DNA from: Epiperipatus broadwayi
Taxonomy: Eukaryota; Onychophora; Udeonychophora; Euonychophora; Peripatidae
Length of the DNA stretch: 64,000 bases
Direction of reading: 5' to 3'
Assembly (NCBI GenBank): GCA_028023455.1
Contig: JAQFVV010012508.1
Span: 310,001 to 374,000 of the forward strand
Part shown: piece after piece, positions 36,411-46,488 of the stretch
How the letters are laid out: each line of letters opens with the position of its first letter
How positions within the stretch are numbered: position 1 is the stretch's first letter
Notes under the pieces: model-generated
What the model was told of the DNA's origin: nothing
Databases searched by the model: none
Seen by the model: the letters and a program-made list of their open reading frames with translations, nothing else
Made by a program: the position numbers and the translations under genes

Positions 36411-36760
36411 CATTTATCTTTTATTGTATCTTTAGTTATATGATTTTAAAAAGAATATGTGGTAGTATTGAGGTTATTTAATATATTTATAAAGACATTA
36501 CACGTGGGAAAGAAGAGAAAGGTGAATAACTCCATGTGTGTGTTTGTTCAAATTAAAAAAAAATCAAATATATTAATCTTTAATTGAGGTTTAAAGTTTA
36601 TATCTGTGCTAGAGATAATCTATAGTTTATTAAATGATTAGGGATAATAATTTCTGGATTTATCTGAGATGGGTGATGTTAAAATTTGTGGGTGGAGTAA
36701 ATTTGACACTTGTAAGTCAAAATATAAGAATAGATTATTAAGTAAATATTCTCAATCCAA

Positions 36761-37230
36761 AGCACAAAACAAAAGAATGAATTATATCTTTACCTTATCT
36801 TCCTATATAAAGATTTAGCTGAAGCATTTTGGATAGGAAGTGTGAATTTTTGAACCAATCATATTACTATTTACAGCTGTTTTTAAATTGATATATGTTA
36901 TTTCAATTGACACTTGTAAAATATATGTAAATATATTTTCAGTAATTAATATTAAGTAATATATCTATATGGATACTCAAACTATTGGTTTATGAAGCAA
37001 ATGAAATATTCTAAACCTAAAGCAACAAGAGAGAAGACGGTCTGCTCTTTTCTCTATAAAAGTTTTGTCTTGTGCTGAGGTTTGAGAGTATGTATATATT
37101 AAGATAAGAAAGCTAATATTTGCTTAAAACTAGATTAATTTATAAATATAAATACATAAAAATTTTACATAAGTCATTTTCATTTTTGTCTTATTATTAA
37201 ATCAATATTTATAAAACTTTTTTTTTTATA
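36761..37230 (+). other. Intron sequence with a foldback-like end
   Basis: 37015-37095 contains AGAGAAGACGGTCTGCTCTTTTCTCT, an imperfect hairpin related to those at 35085 and 45545. It runs up to a T-rich tract that forms the acceptor of the next exon. Confidence 0.4.
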
Positions 37231-37234
37231 ATAG

Positions 37235-37313
37235 AAAAAAATAAAGAATTTAAAATCAGTGCTTGTTGTAGAAGGTGAATATGACAAAATTAGTAATAAA
37301 TTAACAATATCAG
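37235..37313 (+). CDS. Munc13-4/BAIAP3-like protein, exon e (start of C2 domain)
   Basis: 79 nt, phase 0 in and phase 1 out, acceptor after a T-rich tract (ATAATAG) and donor GTAATC. It reads KKIKNLKSVLVVEGEYDKIS, then NKLTIS. This fits the linker from MUN to the last C2 domain and its first strands (pattern G-x-L-x-V-x-x-x-Y...x-x-L-x-V), as in UNC13D and BAIAP3. In relatives the next residues form calcium loop 1 (L-x-P-x-D-x-x-G-x-S-D-P). They are not found at the start of exon f, so a small exon in the 21-kb intron that follows may have been missed, or it has been lost. Confidence 0.72.
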
Positions 37314-37534
37314 GTAATCATTAAAAAACTTTATTTTTAAACTAATTTTATTTTTTATAATAATTTAATTGCAAGAAAATCAAGTCATATATCATGTGAC
37401 TTAATTTAATACGCTTGTATTACAAATGTTATATAATGAGTATGTCAATAGCTCTTAACAATTGTAGTTACTGTGCTTAAGGCTTTGGCAATTTTATATT
37501 GCTAAAGCTATTAATATATGATGTATCTGAACTT

Positions 37535-37770
37535 AGTTCAGTCCCATATGCTATTTAAGTTAGATAGCTGGATTTGAATACATATGGTTGTCTGAAAATT
37601 TCAGATTTTCGATTTAATAGTTAAACATTTGCTGGGCTTGACCTGGTATTTTAAATCTAATGCTTGAATATCCTAGTGCCTCACTGACGAAAGCCAGAAC
37701 TAGAAACTGGTTTGAGGATAGGGATGTTCTGAAAACCTTCTTAAGAGCTATTGGCATGATCATTATATAT
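37535..37770 (+). repeat. Family E repeat with hammerhead-like core
   Basis: Matches 16685-16950. CTGACGA (37684-37690), AAGCCAGAACTA, GAAAC (37703-37707), TGGTTTGAGGATAGGG. One core substitution (U to C in CUGAUGA). Confidence 0.65.
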
Positions 37771-38419
37771 AATATAATAATTTAAATATGTAGCTTTATA
37801 TATAATCCTTTTCTTATCTTCTCATTTAAATAGATTTTACAATATTTTCTTTTTATTGGCAACAGTTTTATTATATATTGTTTTTACATAAAATGATTAT
37901 ATTTTAGTCCGTTACTGAATTATATAAAGAGGCTTTATAAATTTTGTCAAAATTTGAAACGTAATATATTTTTTGCCCCATTTTCAAACAAGTTGGTAGT
38001 AATCAACTTATTGTAATATCATAATATATAAGTCAATCTTGATGTATTCTAAATAGTATAATAAAAAAAAAACATGGAGAGATTAATAATAATGAAACAT
38101 CTGCACTTTATTATAATATTTTCAGAGGATCTGCGACATATGATTAAATTAAAAGTTTTCAGCAAACTTCATAATAGTTAGAAAAAAAGTATGGACAAGG
38201 AATGACCTAATCAATAGGATTTAAGTGCAGATAAAACTAGAGCAAAATAATTTTCACTCGTATATTTAGAATGCTTTCTCTTTTACTTCAAATATTTGAC
38301 TGAACATTCATCTATACGCGCACATCTATATGTACACTTAAAATGTGTAATACATAATATAAGATTAATGAAGCTAATAATTATGTATTAATAATTTTTA
38401 TTAATCATTCATTAGACTA
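37771..38419 (+). other. Intron sequence, nothing recognised
   Basis: AT-rich. GGAATGACCTAATCAATAGG and nearby sequence show no known motif. Confidence 0.4.
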
Positions 38420-38937
38420 AGAGTGGTATCATTCTTTTCTTGTCAAAAAATCTACGTCATGTGTCTAGGCTTGATCGCTTTTCAGACCGCTGATTTAACA
38501 GCTATTGGCTGTCTGAAAGTAATAGTAAGGCGCATGTGGAAGAATAGCAACCTTCCAGTCATTACTAATTTAATAACAACATGCGATTTAAACAAAATAT
38601 TATTTACATAAGTTGCTGATAACTTATATTAACATCTAGAAAATTGTGGTGTAGTAAATCTAAGATTTCGCGCTGTAATATCAGTGAGTAATAAATGTAC
38701 ATGTTTATATATTCATGCTTTCAAGCCAAGATGCTTAAGACTGGCTTATATATATATAAGTTAAGTAAAAGAGAAGAGTGGTATCATTCTTTTCTTGTCA
38801 AAAAATCTCTGTCATGTGTCTAGGCCTGATCGCTCCTCGGACCGCTGTTTAACAGCTAAAACAGCTACTGGCCGTCTGAAAGTAATAGTAAGGCGCATGT
38901 GGAAGAATAGCAACCTTCAAGTCATTACTAATTTATT
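38420..38937 (+). repeat. Two direct repeats of about 155 bp flanking a 200-bp spacer
   Basis: 38420-38575 and 38775-38937 share AGAGTGGTATCATTCTTTTC, CATGTGTCTAGGC, GACCGCTG and GGCGCATGTGGAAGAATAGC. The period is 355 bp. The copies are more GC-rich than the flanks and differ by a few substitutions and a 10-nt insertion. It could be a tandem duplication, or terminal repeats of a small element; no coding sequence lies between. Confidence 0.85.
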
Positions 38938-38984
38938 CAATAATGAATATGTCTATAGTGTAATTTTCATTATTCTACTCTCAC

Positions 38985-39165
38985 GCAAGGTATGGATTAG
39001 TTTTTATATGCTTTTAGCACCTTGTGGAGGAATATAATCATAAACCTATAACCAAAGACGTGAAAAAGATCTATGATTCTCCAAGGTGCACATTTCATGA
39101 TGAACTAGCACTCATTAGTTGGCCGAGACCACAATCTCTTACACATATCTTTATCATTGTCCAGT

Positions 39166-39215
<50 letters not shown>

Positions 39216-39680
39216 GGACGGACGGACGGACGGACAGACAGACAGCAAATTAGTATAGTTTAATCAATAAATGATTCTACCCTCACAACTTTAAACAAAT
39301 CACTTGTTGAAAGGATATTAATAATTTTATTAGTCATTCATTAGTTTAGCGTTTATCCAATAATTTCTAGACTAAATAATGACTAATAAAAATTATTAAT
39401 ATATTTTCATCGATTTGTATCAAAGTTGTAAGGAGAGCCTGCTTGATATTCATCAATTAAACAGTAGTAATTTGCTATCTAAATATATGCTGCTGAACAA
39501 TGATGAAGATTGTGTAAGAGATTGTGATCTAGATCAACTGGTGAGTGCTGATTCAGCACAAAATATGCATCTTGGGGGATCGTAGATCTTTTTCACATGT
39601 CTTTGGTCATATGTTTATGATTACATCCCTCCACAAGGTGTTAAAAGCAAATAGAAACCATTCCCTATCTTATATGGGAA
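38985..39680. mobile_element. Family B-containing foldback with tetranucleotide loop
   Basis: Arms 38990-39165 and 39490-39672 (outer pair GCACCTTGTGGAGG / CCTCCACAAGGTG; inner pair AACTAGCACTCATTAG / CTGGTGAGTGCTGATT). The loop holds (GATA)n/(GACG)n at 39167-39244 and a second inverted pair (39255-39330 / 39360-39435). Both hammerhead-like cores are mutated (CTAATGA; CTGGTGA). Confidence 0.83.
39167..39244 (+). repeat. (GATA)n then (GACG)n and (GACA)n microsatellite
   Basis: GATA units give way to GACG and then GACA units, a compound tetranucleotide repeat. Confidence 0.97.
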
Positions 39681-40061
39681 TGGTGTAGTGAAAATTATAC
39701 TACAGAAATATTATTCATTATTTAATAATTATGTATAATTTGTTTTATAGTTTTTGAGTAAAGATGATTGCCAAATAAAACAATCAGAACTCAAAATAAA
39801 ATCAGACGTAGGCAAACGAAAAAAAAAAAAATACTTCTATGGTTAAAAATAATTTTAATATGTATTGATTAATATTGTTAAATAAACGATAGCAGTAATG
39901 CATTTATATTTTGTATTTATTTATAATAATCGTTATTTCTATTTTTAACTAGTTCTTAACTGCGAAAATTTATTTATTTCCGTAACTAACAGTAAGTGAT
40001 CGTTTTTATTATTGTTGTTATTATTATTATTATTGGATAATTTTTTAATTTTCAAAGCAGT
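39681..40061 (+). other. Intron sequence with a short (ATT) tract
   Basis: TTATTATTGTTGTTATTATT around 40005-40035 is a small trinucleotide repeat. Nothing else recognised. Confidence 0.4.
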
Positions 40062-40545
40062 ACGCGTATTGTATTTATATATTGGACCATTTCCATCTTG
40101 AATGTCTTGAGAAAAAAATAACTTTACGTAATTAAATATTCCAATTACATTCAACTGTTAGTAATAGTGCATAGGTTAGTTATATCCACAACATTTTGAG
40201 TGGTATTCTTATTTCTTCAAATGTTGCTGGCCTGACTAGTCAGTACTACCATGAGAATCGAACCTGGACCTTTAGATTCTTGAATAGTGAATGCTCACTT
40301 GGTTAGATTATTGCCTTAATGTTCAATATTTAAGAATCTAAAGGTCCAGGTTCGATTCTCATGCTAATGTTGTCACTGGTTGGGCCAGCAAGTATAATAC
40401 CACTCAAAATATTGGCATATTCTAACATTATTAACAGTTGAATGCAATTGAAAATTTAAATAAAGTTAATACTTTTCTAAAGACATTCAATACTTAATAT
40501 TATTGGATGATGGAAATAGTCCAATATATAAATACAACTAAAATA
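40062..40545. mobile_element. Family D foldback, intact
   Basis: Arms of about 230 bp: TATATTGGACCATTTCCATC at the left, GATGGAAATAGTCCAATATA at the right. The inner strands GAATCGAACCTGGACC and GGTCCAGGTTCGATTC form a tRNA-like element in each arm; GGTTCGATTC is a near-perfect pol III B box. The loop is at about 40300-40315. It is the best-preserved family D copy here. Confidence 0.9.
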
Positions 40546-40760
40546 CCATCATCATAAACATTTAGGAAAACACAGTATGAATGTATATGTATACAATGGT
40601 CAAATATCCAAAATAAAAATTATTATTTATCTACAATATAATTATAAATATAATTAGTTGTTTGTTTTAATTTCAACTAGATTGATTATTATATATAGTA
40701 TGAATGAATTTGAAATTACGAAATTCATTCTTAAACCCAAGGGGAAGAGACTTTGGTAAA

Positions 40761-40783
40761 ATAACAACAACAACAACAACAAC

Positions 40784-40834
<51 letters not shown>
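40761..40834 (+). repeat. (AAC)n(AAT)n microsatellite
   Basis: ACAACAACA units followed by about 16 AAT units. Poly-L, poly-I and poly-T frames across it are artefacts. An orthologous but short AAC/AAT tract is at 41980-42005 in the sister direct repeat. Confidence 0.95.
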
Positions 40835-41031
40835 TGTAACACAAATTGATATTAGTTCGTTTTTACATAAAATAGATAATAACTGAAACACACAGGCTTA
40901 TTATATACCTGTGTTTATATATGTAATATATAGGGTATATGAGCACAGACTTTCATACAACCCACCACTCTCCCCACTGTCTCATAACACTGATACACTT
41001 GAACACATATATGTTGAAAAGATAAATAATC

Positions 41032-41075
41032 ACCAATATACGTATTTCATCCTATACCAGCAATCATCAGTTGGT
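41032..41075 (-). ncRNA. Hammerhead-like motif, left half of family B dimer
   Basis: Minus strand: ACCAA, CTGATGA, TTGCT-GGTAT-AGGAT (stem II weakened by substitutions), GAAA, TACGTA, TA, TTGGT. The core and stem I are intact. Confidence 0.48.
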
Positions 41076-41399
41076 CCAGATTACCATCTCTACACATATA
41101 TGCTATAAGTGCCCAGATATATATTAAGATAGCCAATCCTCATATTTTAATGGACAGGTTCCAACCTACTCCACACTCCAGCTCTTCAACCGTCCATCCA
41201 ATTGAAAATCTGATGATGGAACGCTCAAAGGCCACCCTGAGGCTGAGATTCTTGTCACACCCATGTTGACCTAAGATCAATCTGACCCTCGAGTTGGAGT
41301 GTGGAGTAGATTGGAGCCTGTCCATTAAAGTATGAGGATTGGCTATCTTAATATATATCTAAGCACTTATAGCACATATGTGTAGAGATGGTAATCTGG

Positions 41400-41443
41400 A
41401 CCAACTGATGATTGCTGGTTTAGCATGAAATATGTATATTGGT
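41400..41443 (+). ncRNA. Best hammerhead-ribozyme-like motif
   Basis: Order: ACCAA (41400-41404), CTGATGA (41405-41411), stem II TGCT/AGCA (41413-41416 with 41422-41425, loop GGTTT), GAAA (41427-41430), very short stem III (ATA/TAT around TG), UA at 41437-41438, then TTGGT (41439-41443) pairing with the first five bases as stem I. All catalytic-core bases of the hammerhead consensus are present, and predicted cleavage would follow 41438. Known Penelope-like elements carry similarly minimal hammerheads with tiny stem III. Activity is not shown. Confidence 0.6.
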
Positions 41444-42440
41444 GATTATTTATCTTTTTAACATATATGTGTTCAAGTGTATCAGTGTTATGAGATAGTG
41501 GGGAGAATGGGAAGAGAGTGGTGGGTTGTGTGAAAGTCTGTGCTCATATATCCTATAAAATAGATAAGAAATAATTGCTCATGTACTTTTTTAGTTTTTA
41601 TGCAACAATTTACAGATATTTAAAGCTTTGGTATCACTTAAGTCATAAAGATTTTTTACTTGACATCTGAGTGAACATATTATTTGAAACAGAATGTACA
41701 AAGGCAGTCAGTTGTGTTCTGAATGTCTAGAATGAATTTATTTACAACATATATAATCTTTAAAAATATATAGGTTTAAGTATATCTAGTATAATGCCGG
41801 GACTTAAAAGTTTTTACAAAACATTTATTGACATTAACCAATATAAATTTATTGAAGCTGATTACACAACTAATTTCACAGAACAGATATTTAAGTAAAT
41901 TACCTATTAGACAGACAAAATTGCAAGTGTCATTTGTTGTCTAGTAACAACAGAGTGACTTAAGGGAAAGAAACTTCGATAAAAACAACAACAACAATAA
42001 TAATAATTTATTGAATAATTATAGCACAAATTGATAAACTCTGAATTAATTCTTCTTTACATAAAATAGATAAGAAATGATTGCTTATTTATTTTTTATG
42101 GAACAATTTATAGATATTTAAAGCTTTGGTGTCATTTAAATTATAACGATTTTTCATTTGACATCTGAGAAAACATATTATTTGAAACAGAATGTGCCAA
42201 AACAATCGGTTATGTTCCGAATGTCTAGAATGAATTTACCATACAAACTAATACAAATATCATAGATTAAAAGTATAGTATAATGCCGGAACTTAAATTT
42301 CAGTTAATACAAAAAATTTATTGACATTAACCAATGTAAATTTATTGAAGCTAATTACACTAATAATTTTATAGATATTTAAGTAGATCGTCCATTAGAA
42401 GAAAGCAAAATTATAAAGGTTATTTGTTGCCTAGTAACAA

Positions 42441-42484
42441 CAAAATGACTTTTCATCATCTCTACGTGCACTTACTGTAAGCTT
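42441..42484 (+). other. Junction between direct repeat and family E
   Basis: Short unassigned spacer. Confidence 0.3.
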
Positions 42485-42960
42485 TAGTAAGAAATAACAG
42501 CTGCCAGATGGCAGTGCTTACTAAATCCCTATCCTCTGCTATCCTATGTAATATCCACAGACTGGTTTCAGACATAGGCCTTTCATCAATGAGCTTTGGA
42601 TCTTGGACCAGTGCACCTGGACATTTATTATTTAATGCACTTCCCTTCCAGAATCTATATTTTATTTCTCTGTTATGATATCAAGCTATCAGTCCAAACT
42701 AAAAACATAATGTTTTCAATCTAAGCCAATTTGTTTGCAGACTCTTATAAATCTGAAATCAGATCGGTTTTTATATTATTATGGTGTTCATAGTTTTTTG
42801 ACAATTTTGGGCACCTCTATCCTAAGGCCAGGAATTGCTACAAGCCAATAAAATATTATCTAGAGATTAGTAAAAAACTATGTTATAATATGTGAGTTAA
42901 AGTCATGTAATGAGGCAGGTGATATTTTATTGGTTTAATAACAACAGCCTAGGTAAAAGA
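42485..42960 (-). repeat. Family E/C-related repeat
   Basis: Minus orientation of the family: it contains, reading the plus strand, ATCCCTATCC, AATATCCACAGACTGGTTTC, GGCCTTTCATCAATGAGCTT. On the minus strand this is TTGATGA, AAGGCCTATGTCT, GAAAC, CAGTCTGTGGATATT. The region after it (42680-42960) resembles the family C tail (AATCTAAGCCAATTTG; ATGGTGTTCATAG; ATCCTAAGGCCAGGAATTG). Confidence 0.65.
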
Positions 42961-43184
42961 AATGTTATAAATCACACTCAAAGCTATCAGTTCTAGCCCA
43001 ATAATTTGCCCCCAAAAAGACTCGATGCTATTAATTGCCAGATATTTTCTGTTCTGAGCTTAAATGTACCTGATTCCATATTTAGTAATGTGCAATATGA
43101 ATTTATTATTCACAAAATAATTCCAGAAAAATGAACTACCATTTTGTTAGTAAACTGATTACCTTCAAATGAATTTTACTTTTA

Positions 43185-43365
43185 AAACAGGCAAAACTCT
43201 CCATACAGCAATGCCACTCAGTGCCAACCAGAGTAACCAATGGATGTCAGAAGGCTTGTGCATAAAATCCCCATCTAGTGCCTACTCGTGCAATATCCCC
43301 AGACTAGTTTCTGGCTTGTGGCCTTCATCAGTGAAGAGTGATCATGTGATGTTTAGTGAATTTTA
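43185..43365 (-). repeat. Truncated family C with intact hammerhead-like core
   Basis: Minus strand: TCACTGATGAAGGCC, ACAAGCCA, GAAACTAGTCTGGGG. CTGATGA is at 43325-43331 and GAAAC at 43308-43312, separated by a GGC-CACAA-GCC hairpin. The 69-codon frame over it is not a gene. Confidence 0.85.
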
Positions 43366-45345
43366 CTTTTATATATAACTTTCCTATCATAATGCAACCA
43401 ATATTAAATTCACTAACTACATTACCATAATTGGTCTGTTTCTGCTATTCGTTGTTTGTTATTTAATTCATAGGTCACTTTTTTAACCTAATTTTGAATT
43501 ATAAATGTTGGATGAGTTATTTAGTAAGGGAAATCTTTGTATGAATTTATAATACCTCTTCCATTTACAAAATTATTTTTAAAATACATAATCTTAGAAT
43601 TAGTGTGATGGGTGTCTAAGACAGCATTTTGTCACCATTCTCTGGTTTGGTTTCATCATCATCTGATCTGGTTTTTATAGGATCAGTTGATCTTTTTGGT
43701 TTGCCATCTTTTGACCAATAACCTCTTTACTATTGCAGAGCATTTCACATCCATATTCAAGCTATAAATGTTTTTTTATGACTGAGATAGTATTGTCTAT
43801 TCAGGATTTGGATACTCATTGTTTGCAGATGTTTTTGTGTTTATGACTATTGCAGAAACTAATCTGGTGATTCTAACATGTTATTGGAAAAGTTATGTTC
43901 CATTTACCAGCATAATAAATATGTATTCTTGTCCAGAATCCATAACAATAATGCCAATGATTGCTTTAATTCTTATTTGACATGTTTTGGTTTAACTTAC
44001 AGCAGTAACAATGATGAACCTTAAACTCAGTATCACATTCTAAGATCACCAGACAAAGAATATAACAAGTATTTCTATTCTGATCCATAAGTAATTACTG
44101 TGCAAAAGTCTTAGCAGATTGAGAAGGTTACCCTAAACAATACAATCCATTCTAAGATTCTAGATGCAGCTCTTCCATTCTTTTATTTGGCCAATACAAA
44201 AATAATCCATTCAAATAATGGAATACAAGTTGATCAGAAGTCCAATAGGCGACAGACTTCCTGTTTATTAATGTCTTTATTTCTACATATATCACTTAAT
44301 TGATTATGGTTGACCGATTCTCGTTTTATATCTTTATTTATTAAATAATAAGTGTAATAATGCTCAAGATTAACTGGATTTATAAGTAATCAGTCTTAGT
44401 GTTGACCGATTTTAATGATTACTGTAATTATTTGTACATGGATCATTGCTTTTAGATATTGACACAATTATGTTATGACCTGGCTCATTTTAATCAGTTA
44501 ATAGCCCAAGTGATTGAATCAATAACATCATAATAAATTGCCATATTCTTCTGTTGACATGAAAAAAGGCAAATACTAATATAATGCTAGTTTTTATAAT
44601 TTTTATTCTTGCTTCTCCAAAAAGGTGAATTTGATTGCTTTGGTAATCCATTAATATTGTAATGTTTGATTGCAGTAAATAATTACATATTTTATTTTAA
44701 CAAATCTTTTACTTTTTGATACAGTAGATACAATAGATCTGGAATCTCATTTCATTAATATCAGCATGTCATTGGTGATTCAGGATTTGATAATTTATCA
44801 CTTCTAATCAGGCCTTTAATATGATTTATATTGACTTTATAGATCCCATAGGGGTTTGAGAATATCTTTTTCTCATTTATTTTTGGATAGCATTGTTCCT
44901 TTTTTTATTAAACAAATGGCTTCTACTTGTGTTGCTACTAATTGCATCAGAACTTCCCTTGTTTTGTATTTAGGTGGTTTGCAAATATCTTTTTAGTTAA
45001 AGGTTCCATTCGTTTATCTTTAGCAGATGGTTATTAGTTTATACAGATATCTGACTGATTAACTTAATATTGGATCCACATTTTTTACTGAAATTATCTG
45101 ATTTGCTAAGATTTCAATTAGAGGTATATTTAAAACTGCAAAATCAAATATTATCCCAGGAGTTTGGACTTATGGCTATGATTCTTTATCTCACATACAA
45201 AAAAATTGGTCTTTCTGTAAATCTCTTAAGAAGTTTTGAAATTGTAGTTCAGAATTAAATTCCTGTGTTCTAAGGAAAAAACATCTAGTTTTTTTCTCTT
45301 TTTCCTTGAACTTCAAGATTGGAATGATATTTCTGTAATATGGTC
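43366..45345 (+). other. 2-kb stretch with unrecognised, possibly decayed coding texture
   Basis: Less AT-rich than plain intron, with short frames on both strands (for example 45070-45258) and no stops for 40-60 codons in places. I tried RT, integrase and transposase motifs and found none convincing. It may be an old retrotransposon body. Confidence 0.3.
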
Positions 45346-45544
45346 CTAAATTTAGGATACAAGTAATTTATCAGTGGAGAAAAATGCTTGGTCAAGATTT
45401 AGCTCATATAAAACAATAGGACCCAACAATGAATACAAAATATCATAACACATACTATTAATAATGTGAAAGGCTGAAACCTTTGACAGATGTGCCTTAA
45501 AATGCTTAAATGACAGCCAATCAGATATAATGACTGCACAGGAA

Positions 45545-45640
45545 ACTCTAAATTCAAAACACAAGGCAAAGAATTTACAAGAAAAAGATGGACCCCAATC
45601 TTTTTCTCATAAATTCTTTGTCTTGTGTTTAAGAAATTAA
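45545..45640. repeat. Hairpin in a foldback-related segment
   Basis: AAACACAAGGCAAAGAATTTA (minus last base) pairs with TAAATTCTTTGTCTTGTGTTT, with inner AAAAAGATGG...CAATCTTTTT. Spans about 90 bp and is flanked by TAACACATACTATT on both sides (45446 and 45646), so a direct-repeat-bounded element of about 200 bp is possible. Confidence 0.6.
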
Positions 45641-46485
45641 TATAGTTAACACATACTATTGCAAATGTTGCTAGTCTTAGCTCAGAATTTACAACTAGGT
45701 TTGCCTTTAAAAAAAGAGAGACCTTTGATTCATGTATATTTGCCAATATTTTTGATTTCCAGCATCAAACTCCTTCAAGGAACCTATCTTTATCATTATG
45801 TTTTAATTTTTTCCCACTTCAGAAAGGAGTTGGATTTTTAAAATAATTTTTTGAAAGAAAACAACCATTGCTAAGCATGGTTATTGTTTTTCTTAACCAA
45901 GCAGTACCAATGAAATTGTCCATTATTCAATTATTCAACTCAGTTGATAAGTGGAAAAGTTTATATTAAGAATGAAAAATAGAATAACCCAACAATAAAG
46001 TGTTGAGATATGCAAATAAATTAAAGAAGAACCAAAACCCGCAGAAAATTATTGGAATTAATATAAATATTTTTAAAAAAAACGTGAAGAAATAGAGAAG
46101 ATATTGGCAAAATTATTCACTAAATATTTAAATGATAATGATATAGTAAATAATGAAAAATATTACATGCAGTTGTAATGTTTAAAAAACATGAACAAAA
46201 AGATATCACAAATCTATTAATTATAAGTAAAGCATTTATTAACATTATTATTTATAGTTATTTGTCATTATGTGTTGGATTTGTATACCATAAAAAGAAA
46301 ATCTATTAGGACTCTTGATATAAGTAAAACTTTGAAACATTCTAATGTAAACCCAAGACCATTATAATTCCGCACCCCTTTAGTTGATGCAGTGACTTAG
46401 AAATAATATTTTAATATTAAAAACATCAAAATGAAACGGCTTTTAAATAGCCCACTGTAGAGCAAAACCTTCATAATAAAATAGT
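45641..46485 (+). other. Intron sequence, nothing recognised
   Basis: AT-rich; no exon or element boundary seen. Confidence 0.4.
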
Positions 46486-46488
46486 GTT

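Larger units (their letters stand above)
36000..36760. mobile_element. Interleaved inverted repeats (A-B-A'-B')
   Basis: A = 36000-36115 is inverted at A' = 36345-36475; both carry the family B hammerhead-like segment. B = 36120-36290 (TAAATTCTTATATTTTGACTT...) is inverted at B' = 36560-36740 (AAGTCAAAATATAAGAATAG). Because the pairs are interleaved and not nested, both cannot form simple hairpins at once. This suggests two insertions, with one element landing in the other's loop. Confidence 0.8.
40867..41567. mobile_element. Family B foldback with 13-bp target duplication and empty site
   Basis: ATAAAATAGATAA is exact at 40867-40879 and 41555-41567. The uninterrupted paralogous site ACATAAAATAGATAAGAAATG lies near 42058-42078. 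The element 40880-41554 begins TAACTGAAACACACAGG. The ends GTATATGAGCACAGACTTTC and GAAAGTCTGTGCTCATATA are inverted; the centre is near 41220. Each half carries a hammerhead-like motif in opposite strands (41032-41075 minus, 41400-41443 plus). Confidence 0.95.
40730..42440 (+). repeat. Diverged direct repeat with a foldback insertion in the first copy
   Basis: Blocks AGACTTTGGTAAAA, (AAC)(AAT), CACAAATTGATA, ACATAAAATAGATAA and ATTTAAAGCTTTGGTATCA recur in the same order: 40745-40879 then 41555-41960, against 41963-42440. The second copy continues through AACAGAATGT, AATGCCGG and TTATTGACATTAACCAAT. The two are paralogous with the family B element inserted in the first, so the second preserves the empty site. 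Confidence 0.85.

Noticed and set aside
38420-38937. Possible solo-LTR or small LTR element
   Set aside because: No TG...CA ends, primer-binding site, polypurine tract or flanking duplication that I could see.
40654-40891. Poly-L/I/V and poly-T frames on both strands
   Set aside because: (AAC)n(AAT)n microsatellite.
43600-45260. Gypsy or DIRS-type polymerase remnant
   Set aside because: Short open stretches exist, but no catalytic RT or integrase motif could be identified on either strand.
45352-45841. Overlapping frames of 60-115 codons
   Set aside because: They overlap on opposite strands across a hairpin region and show no family motif or splice context.
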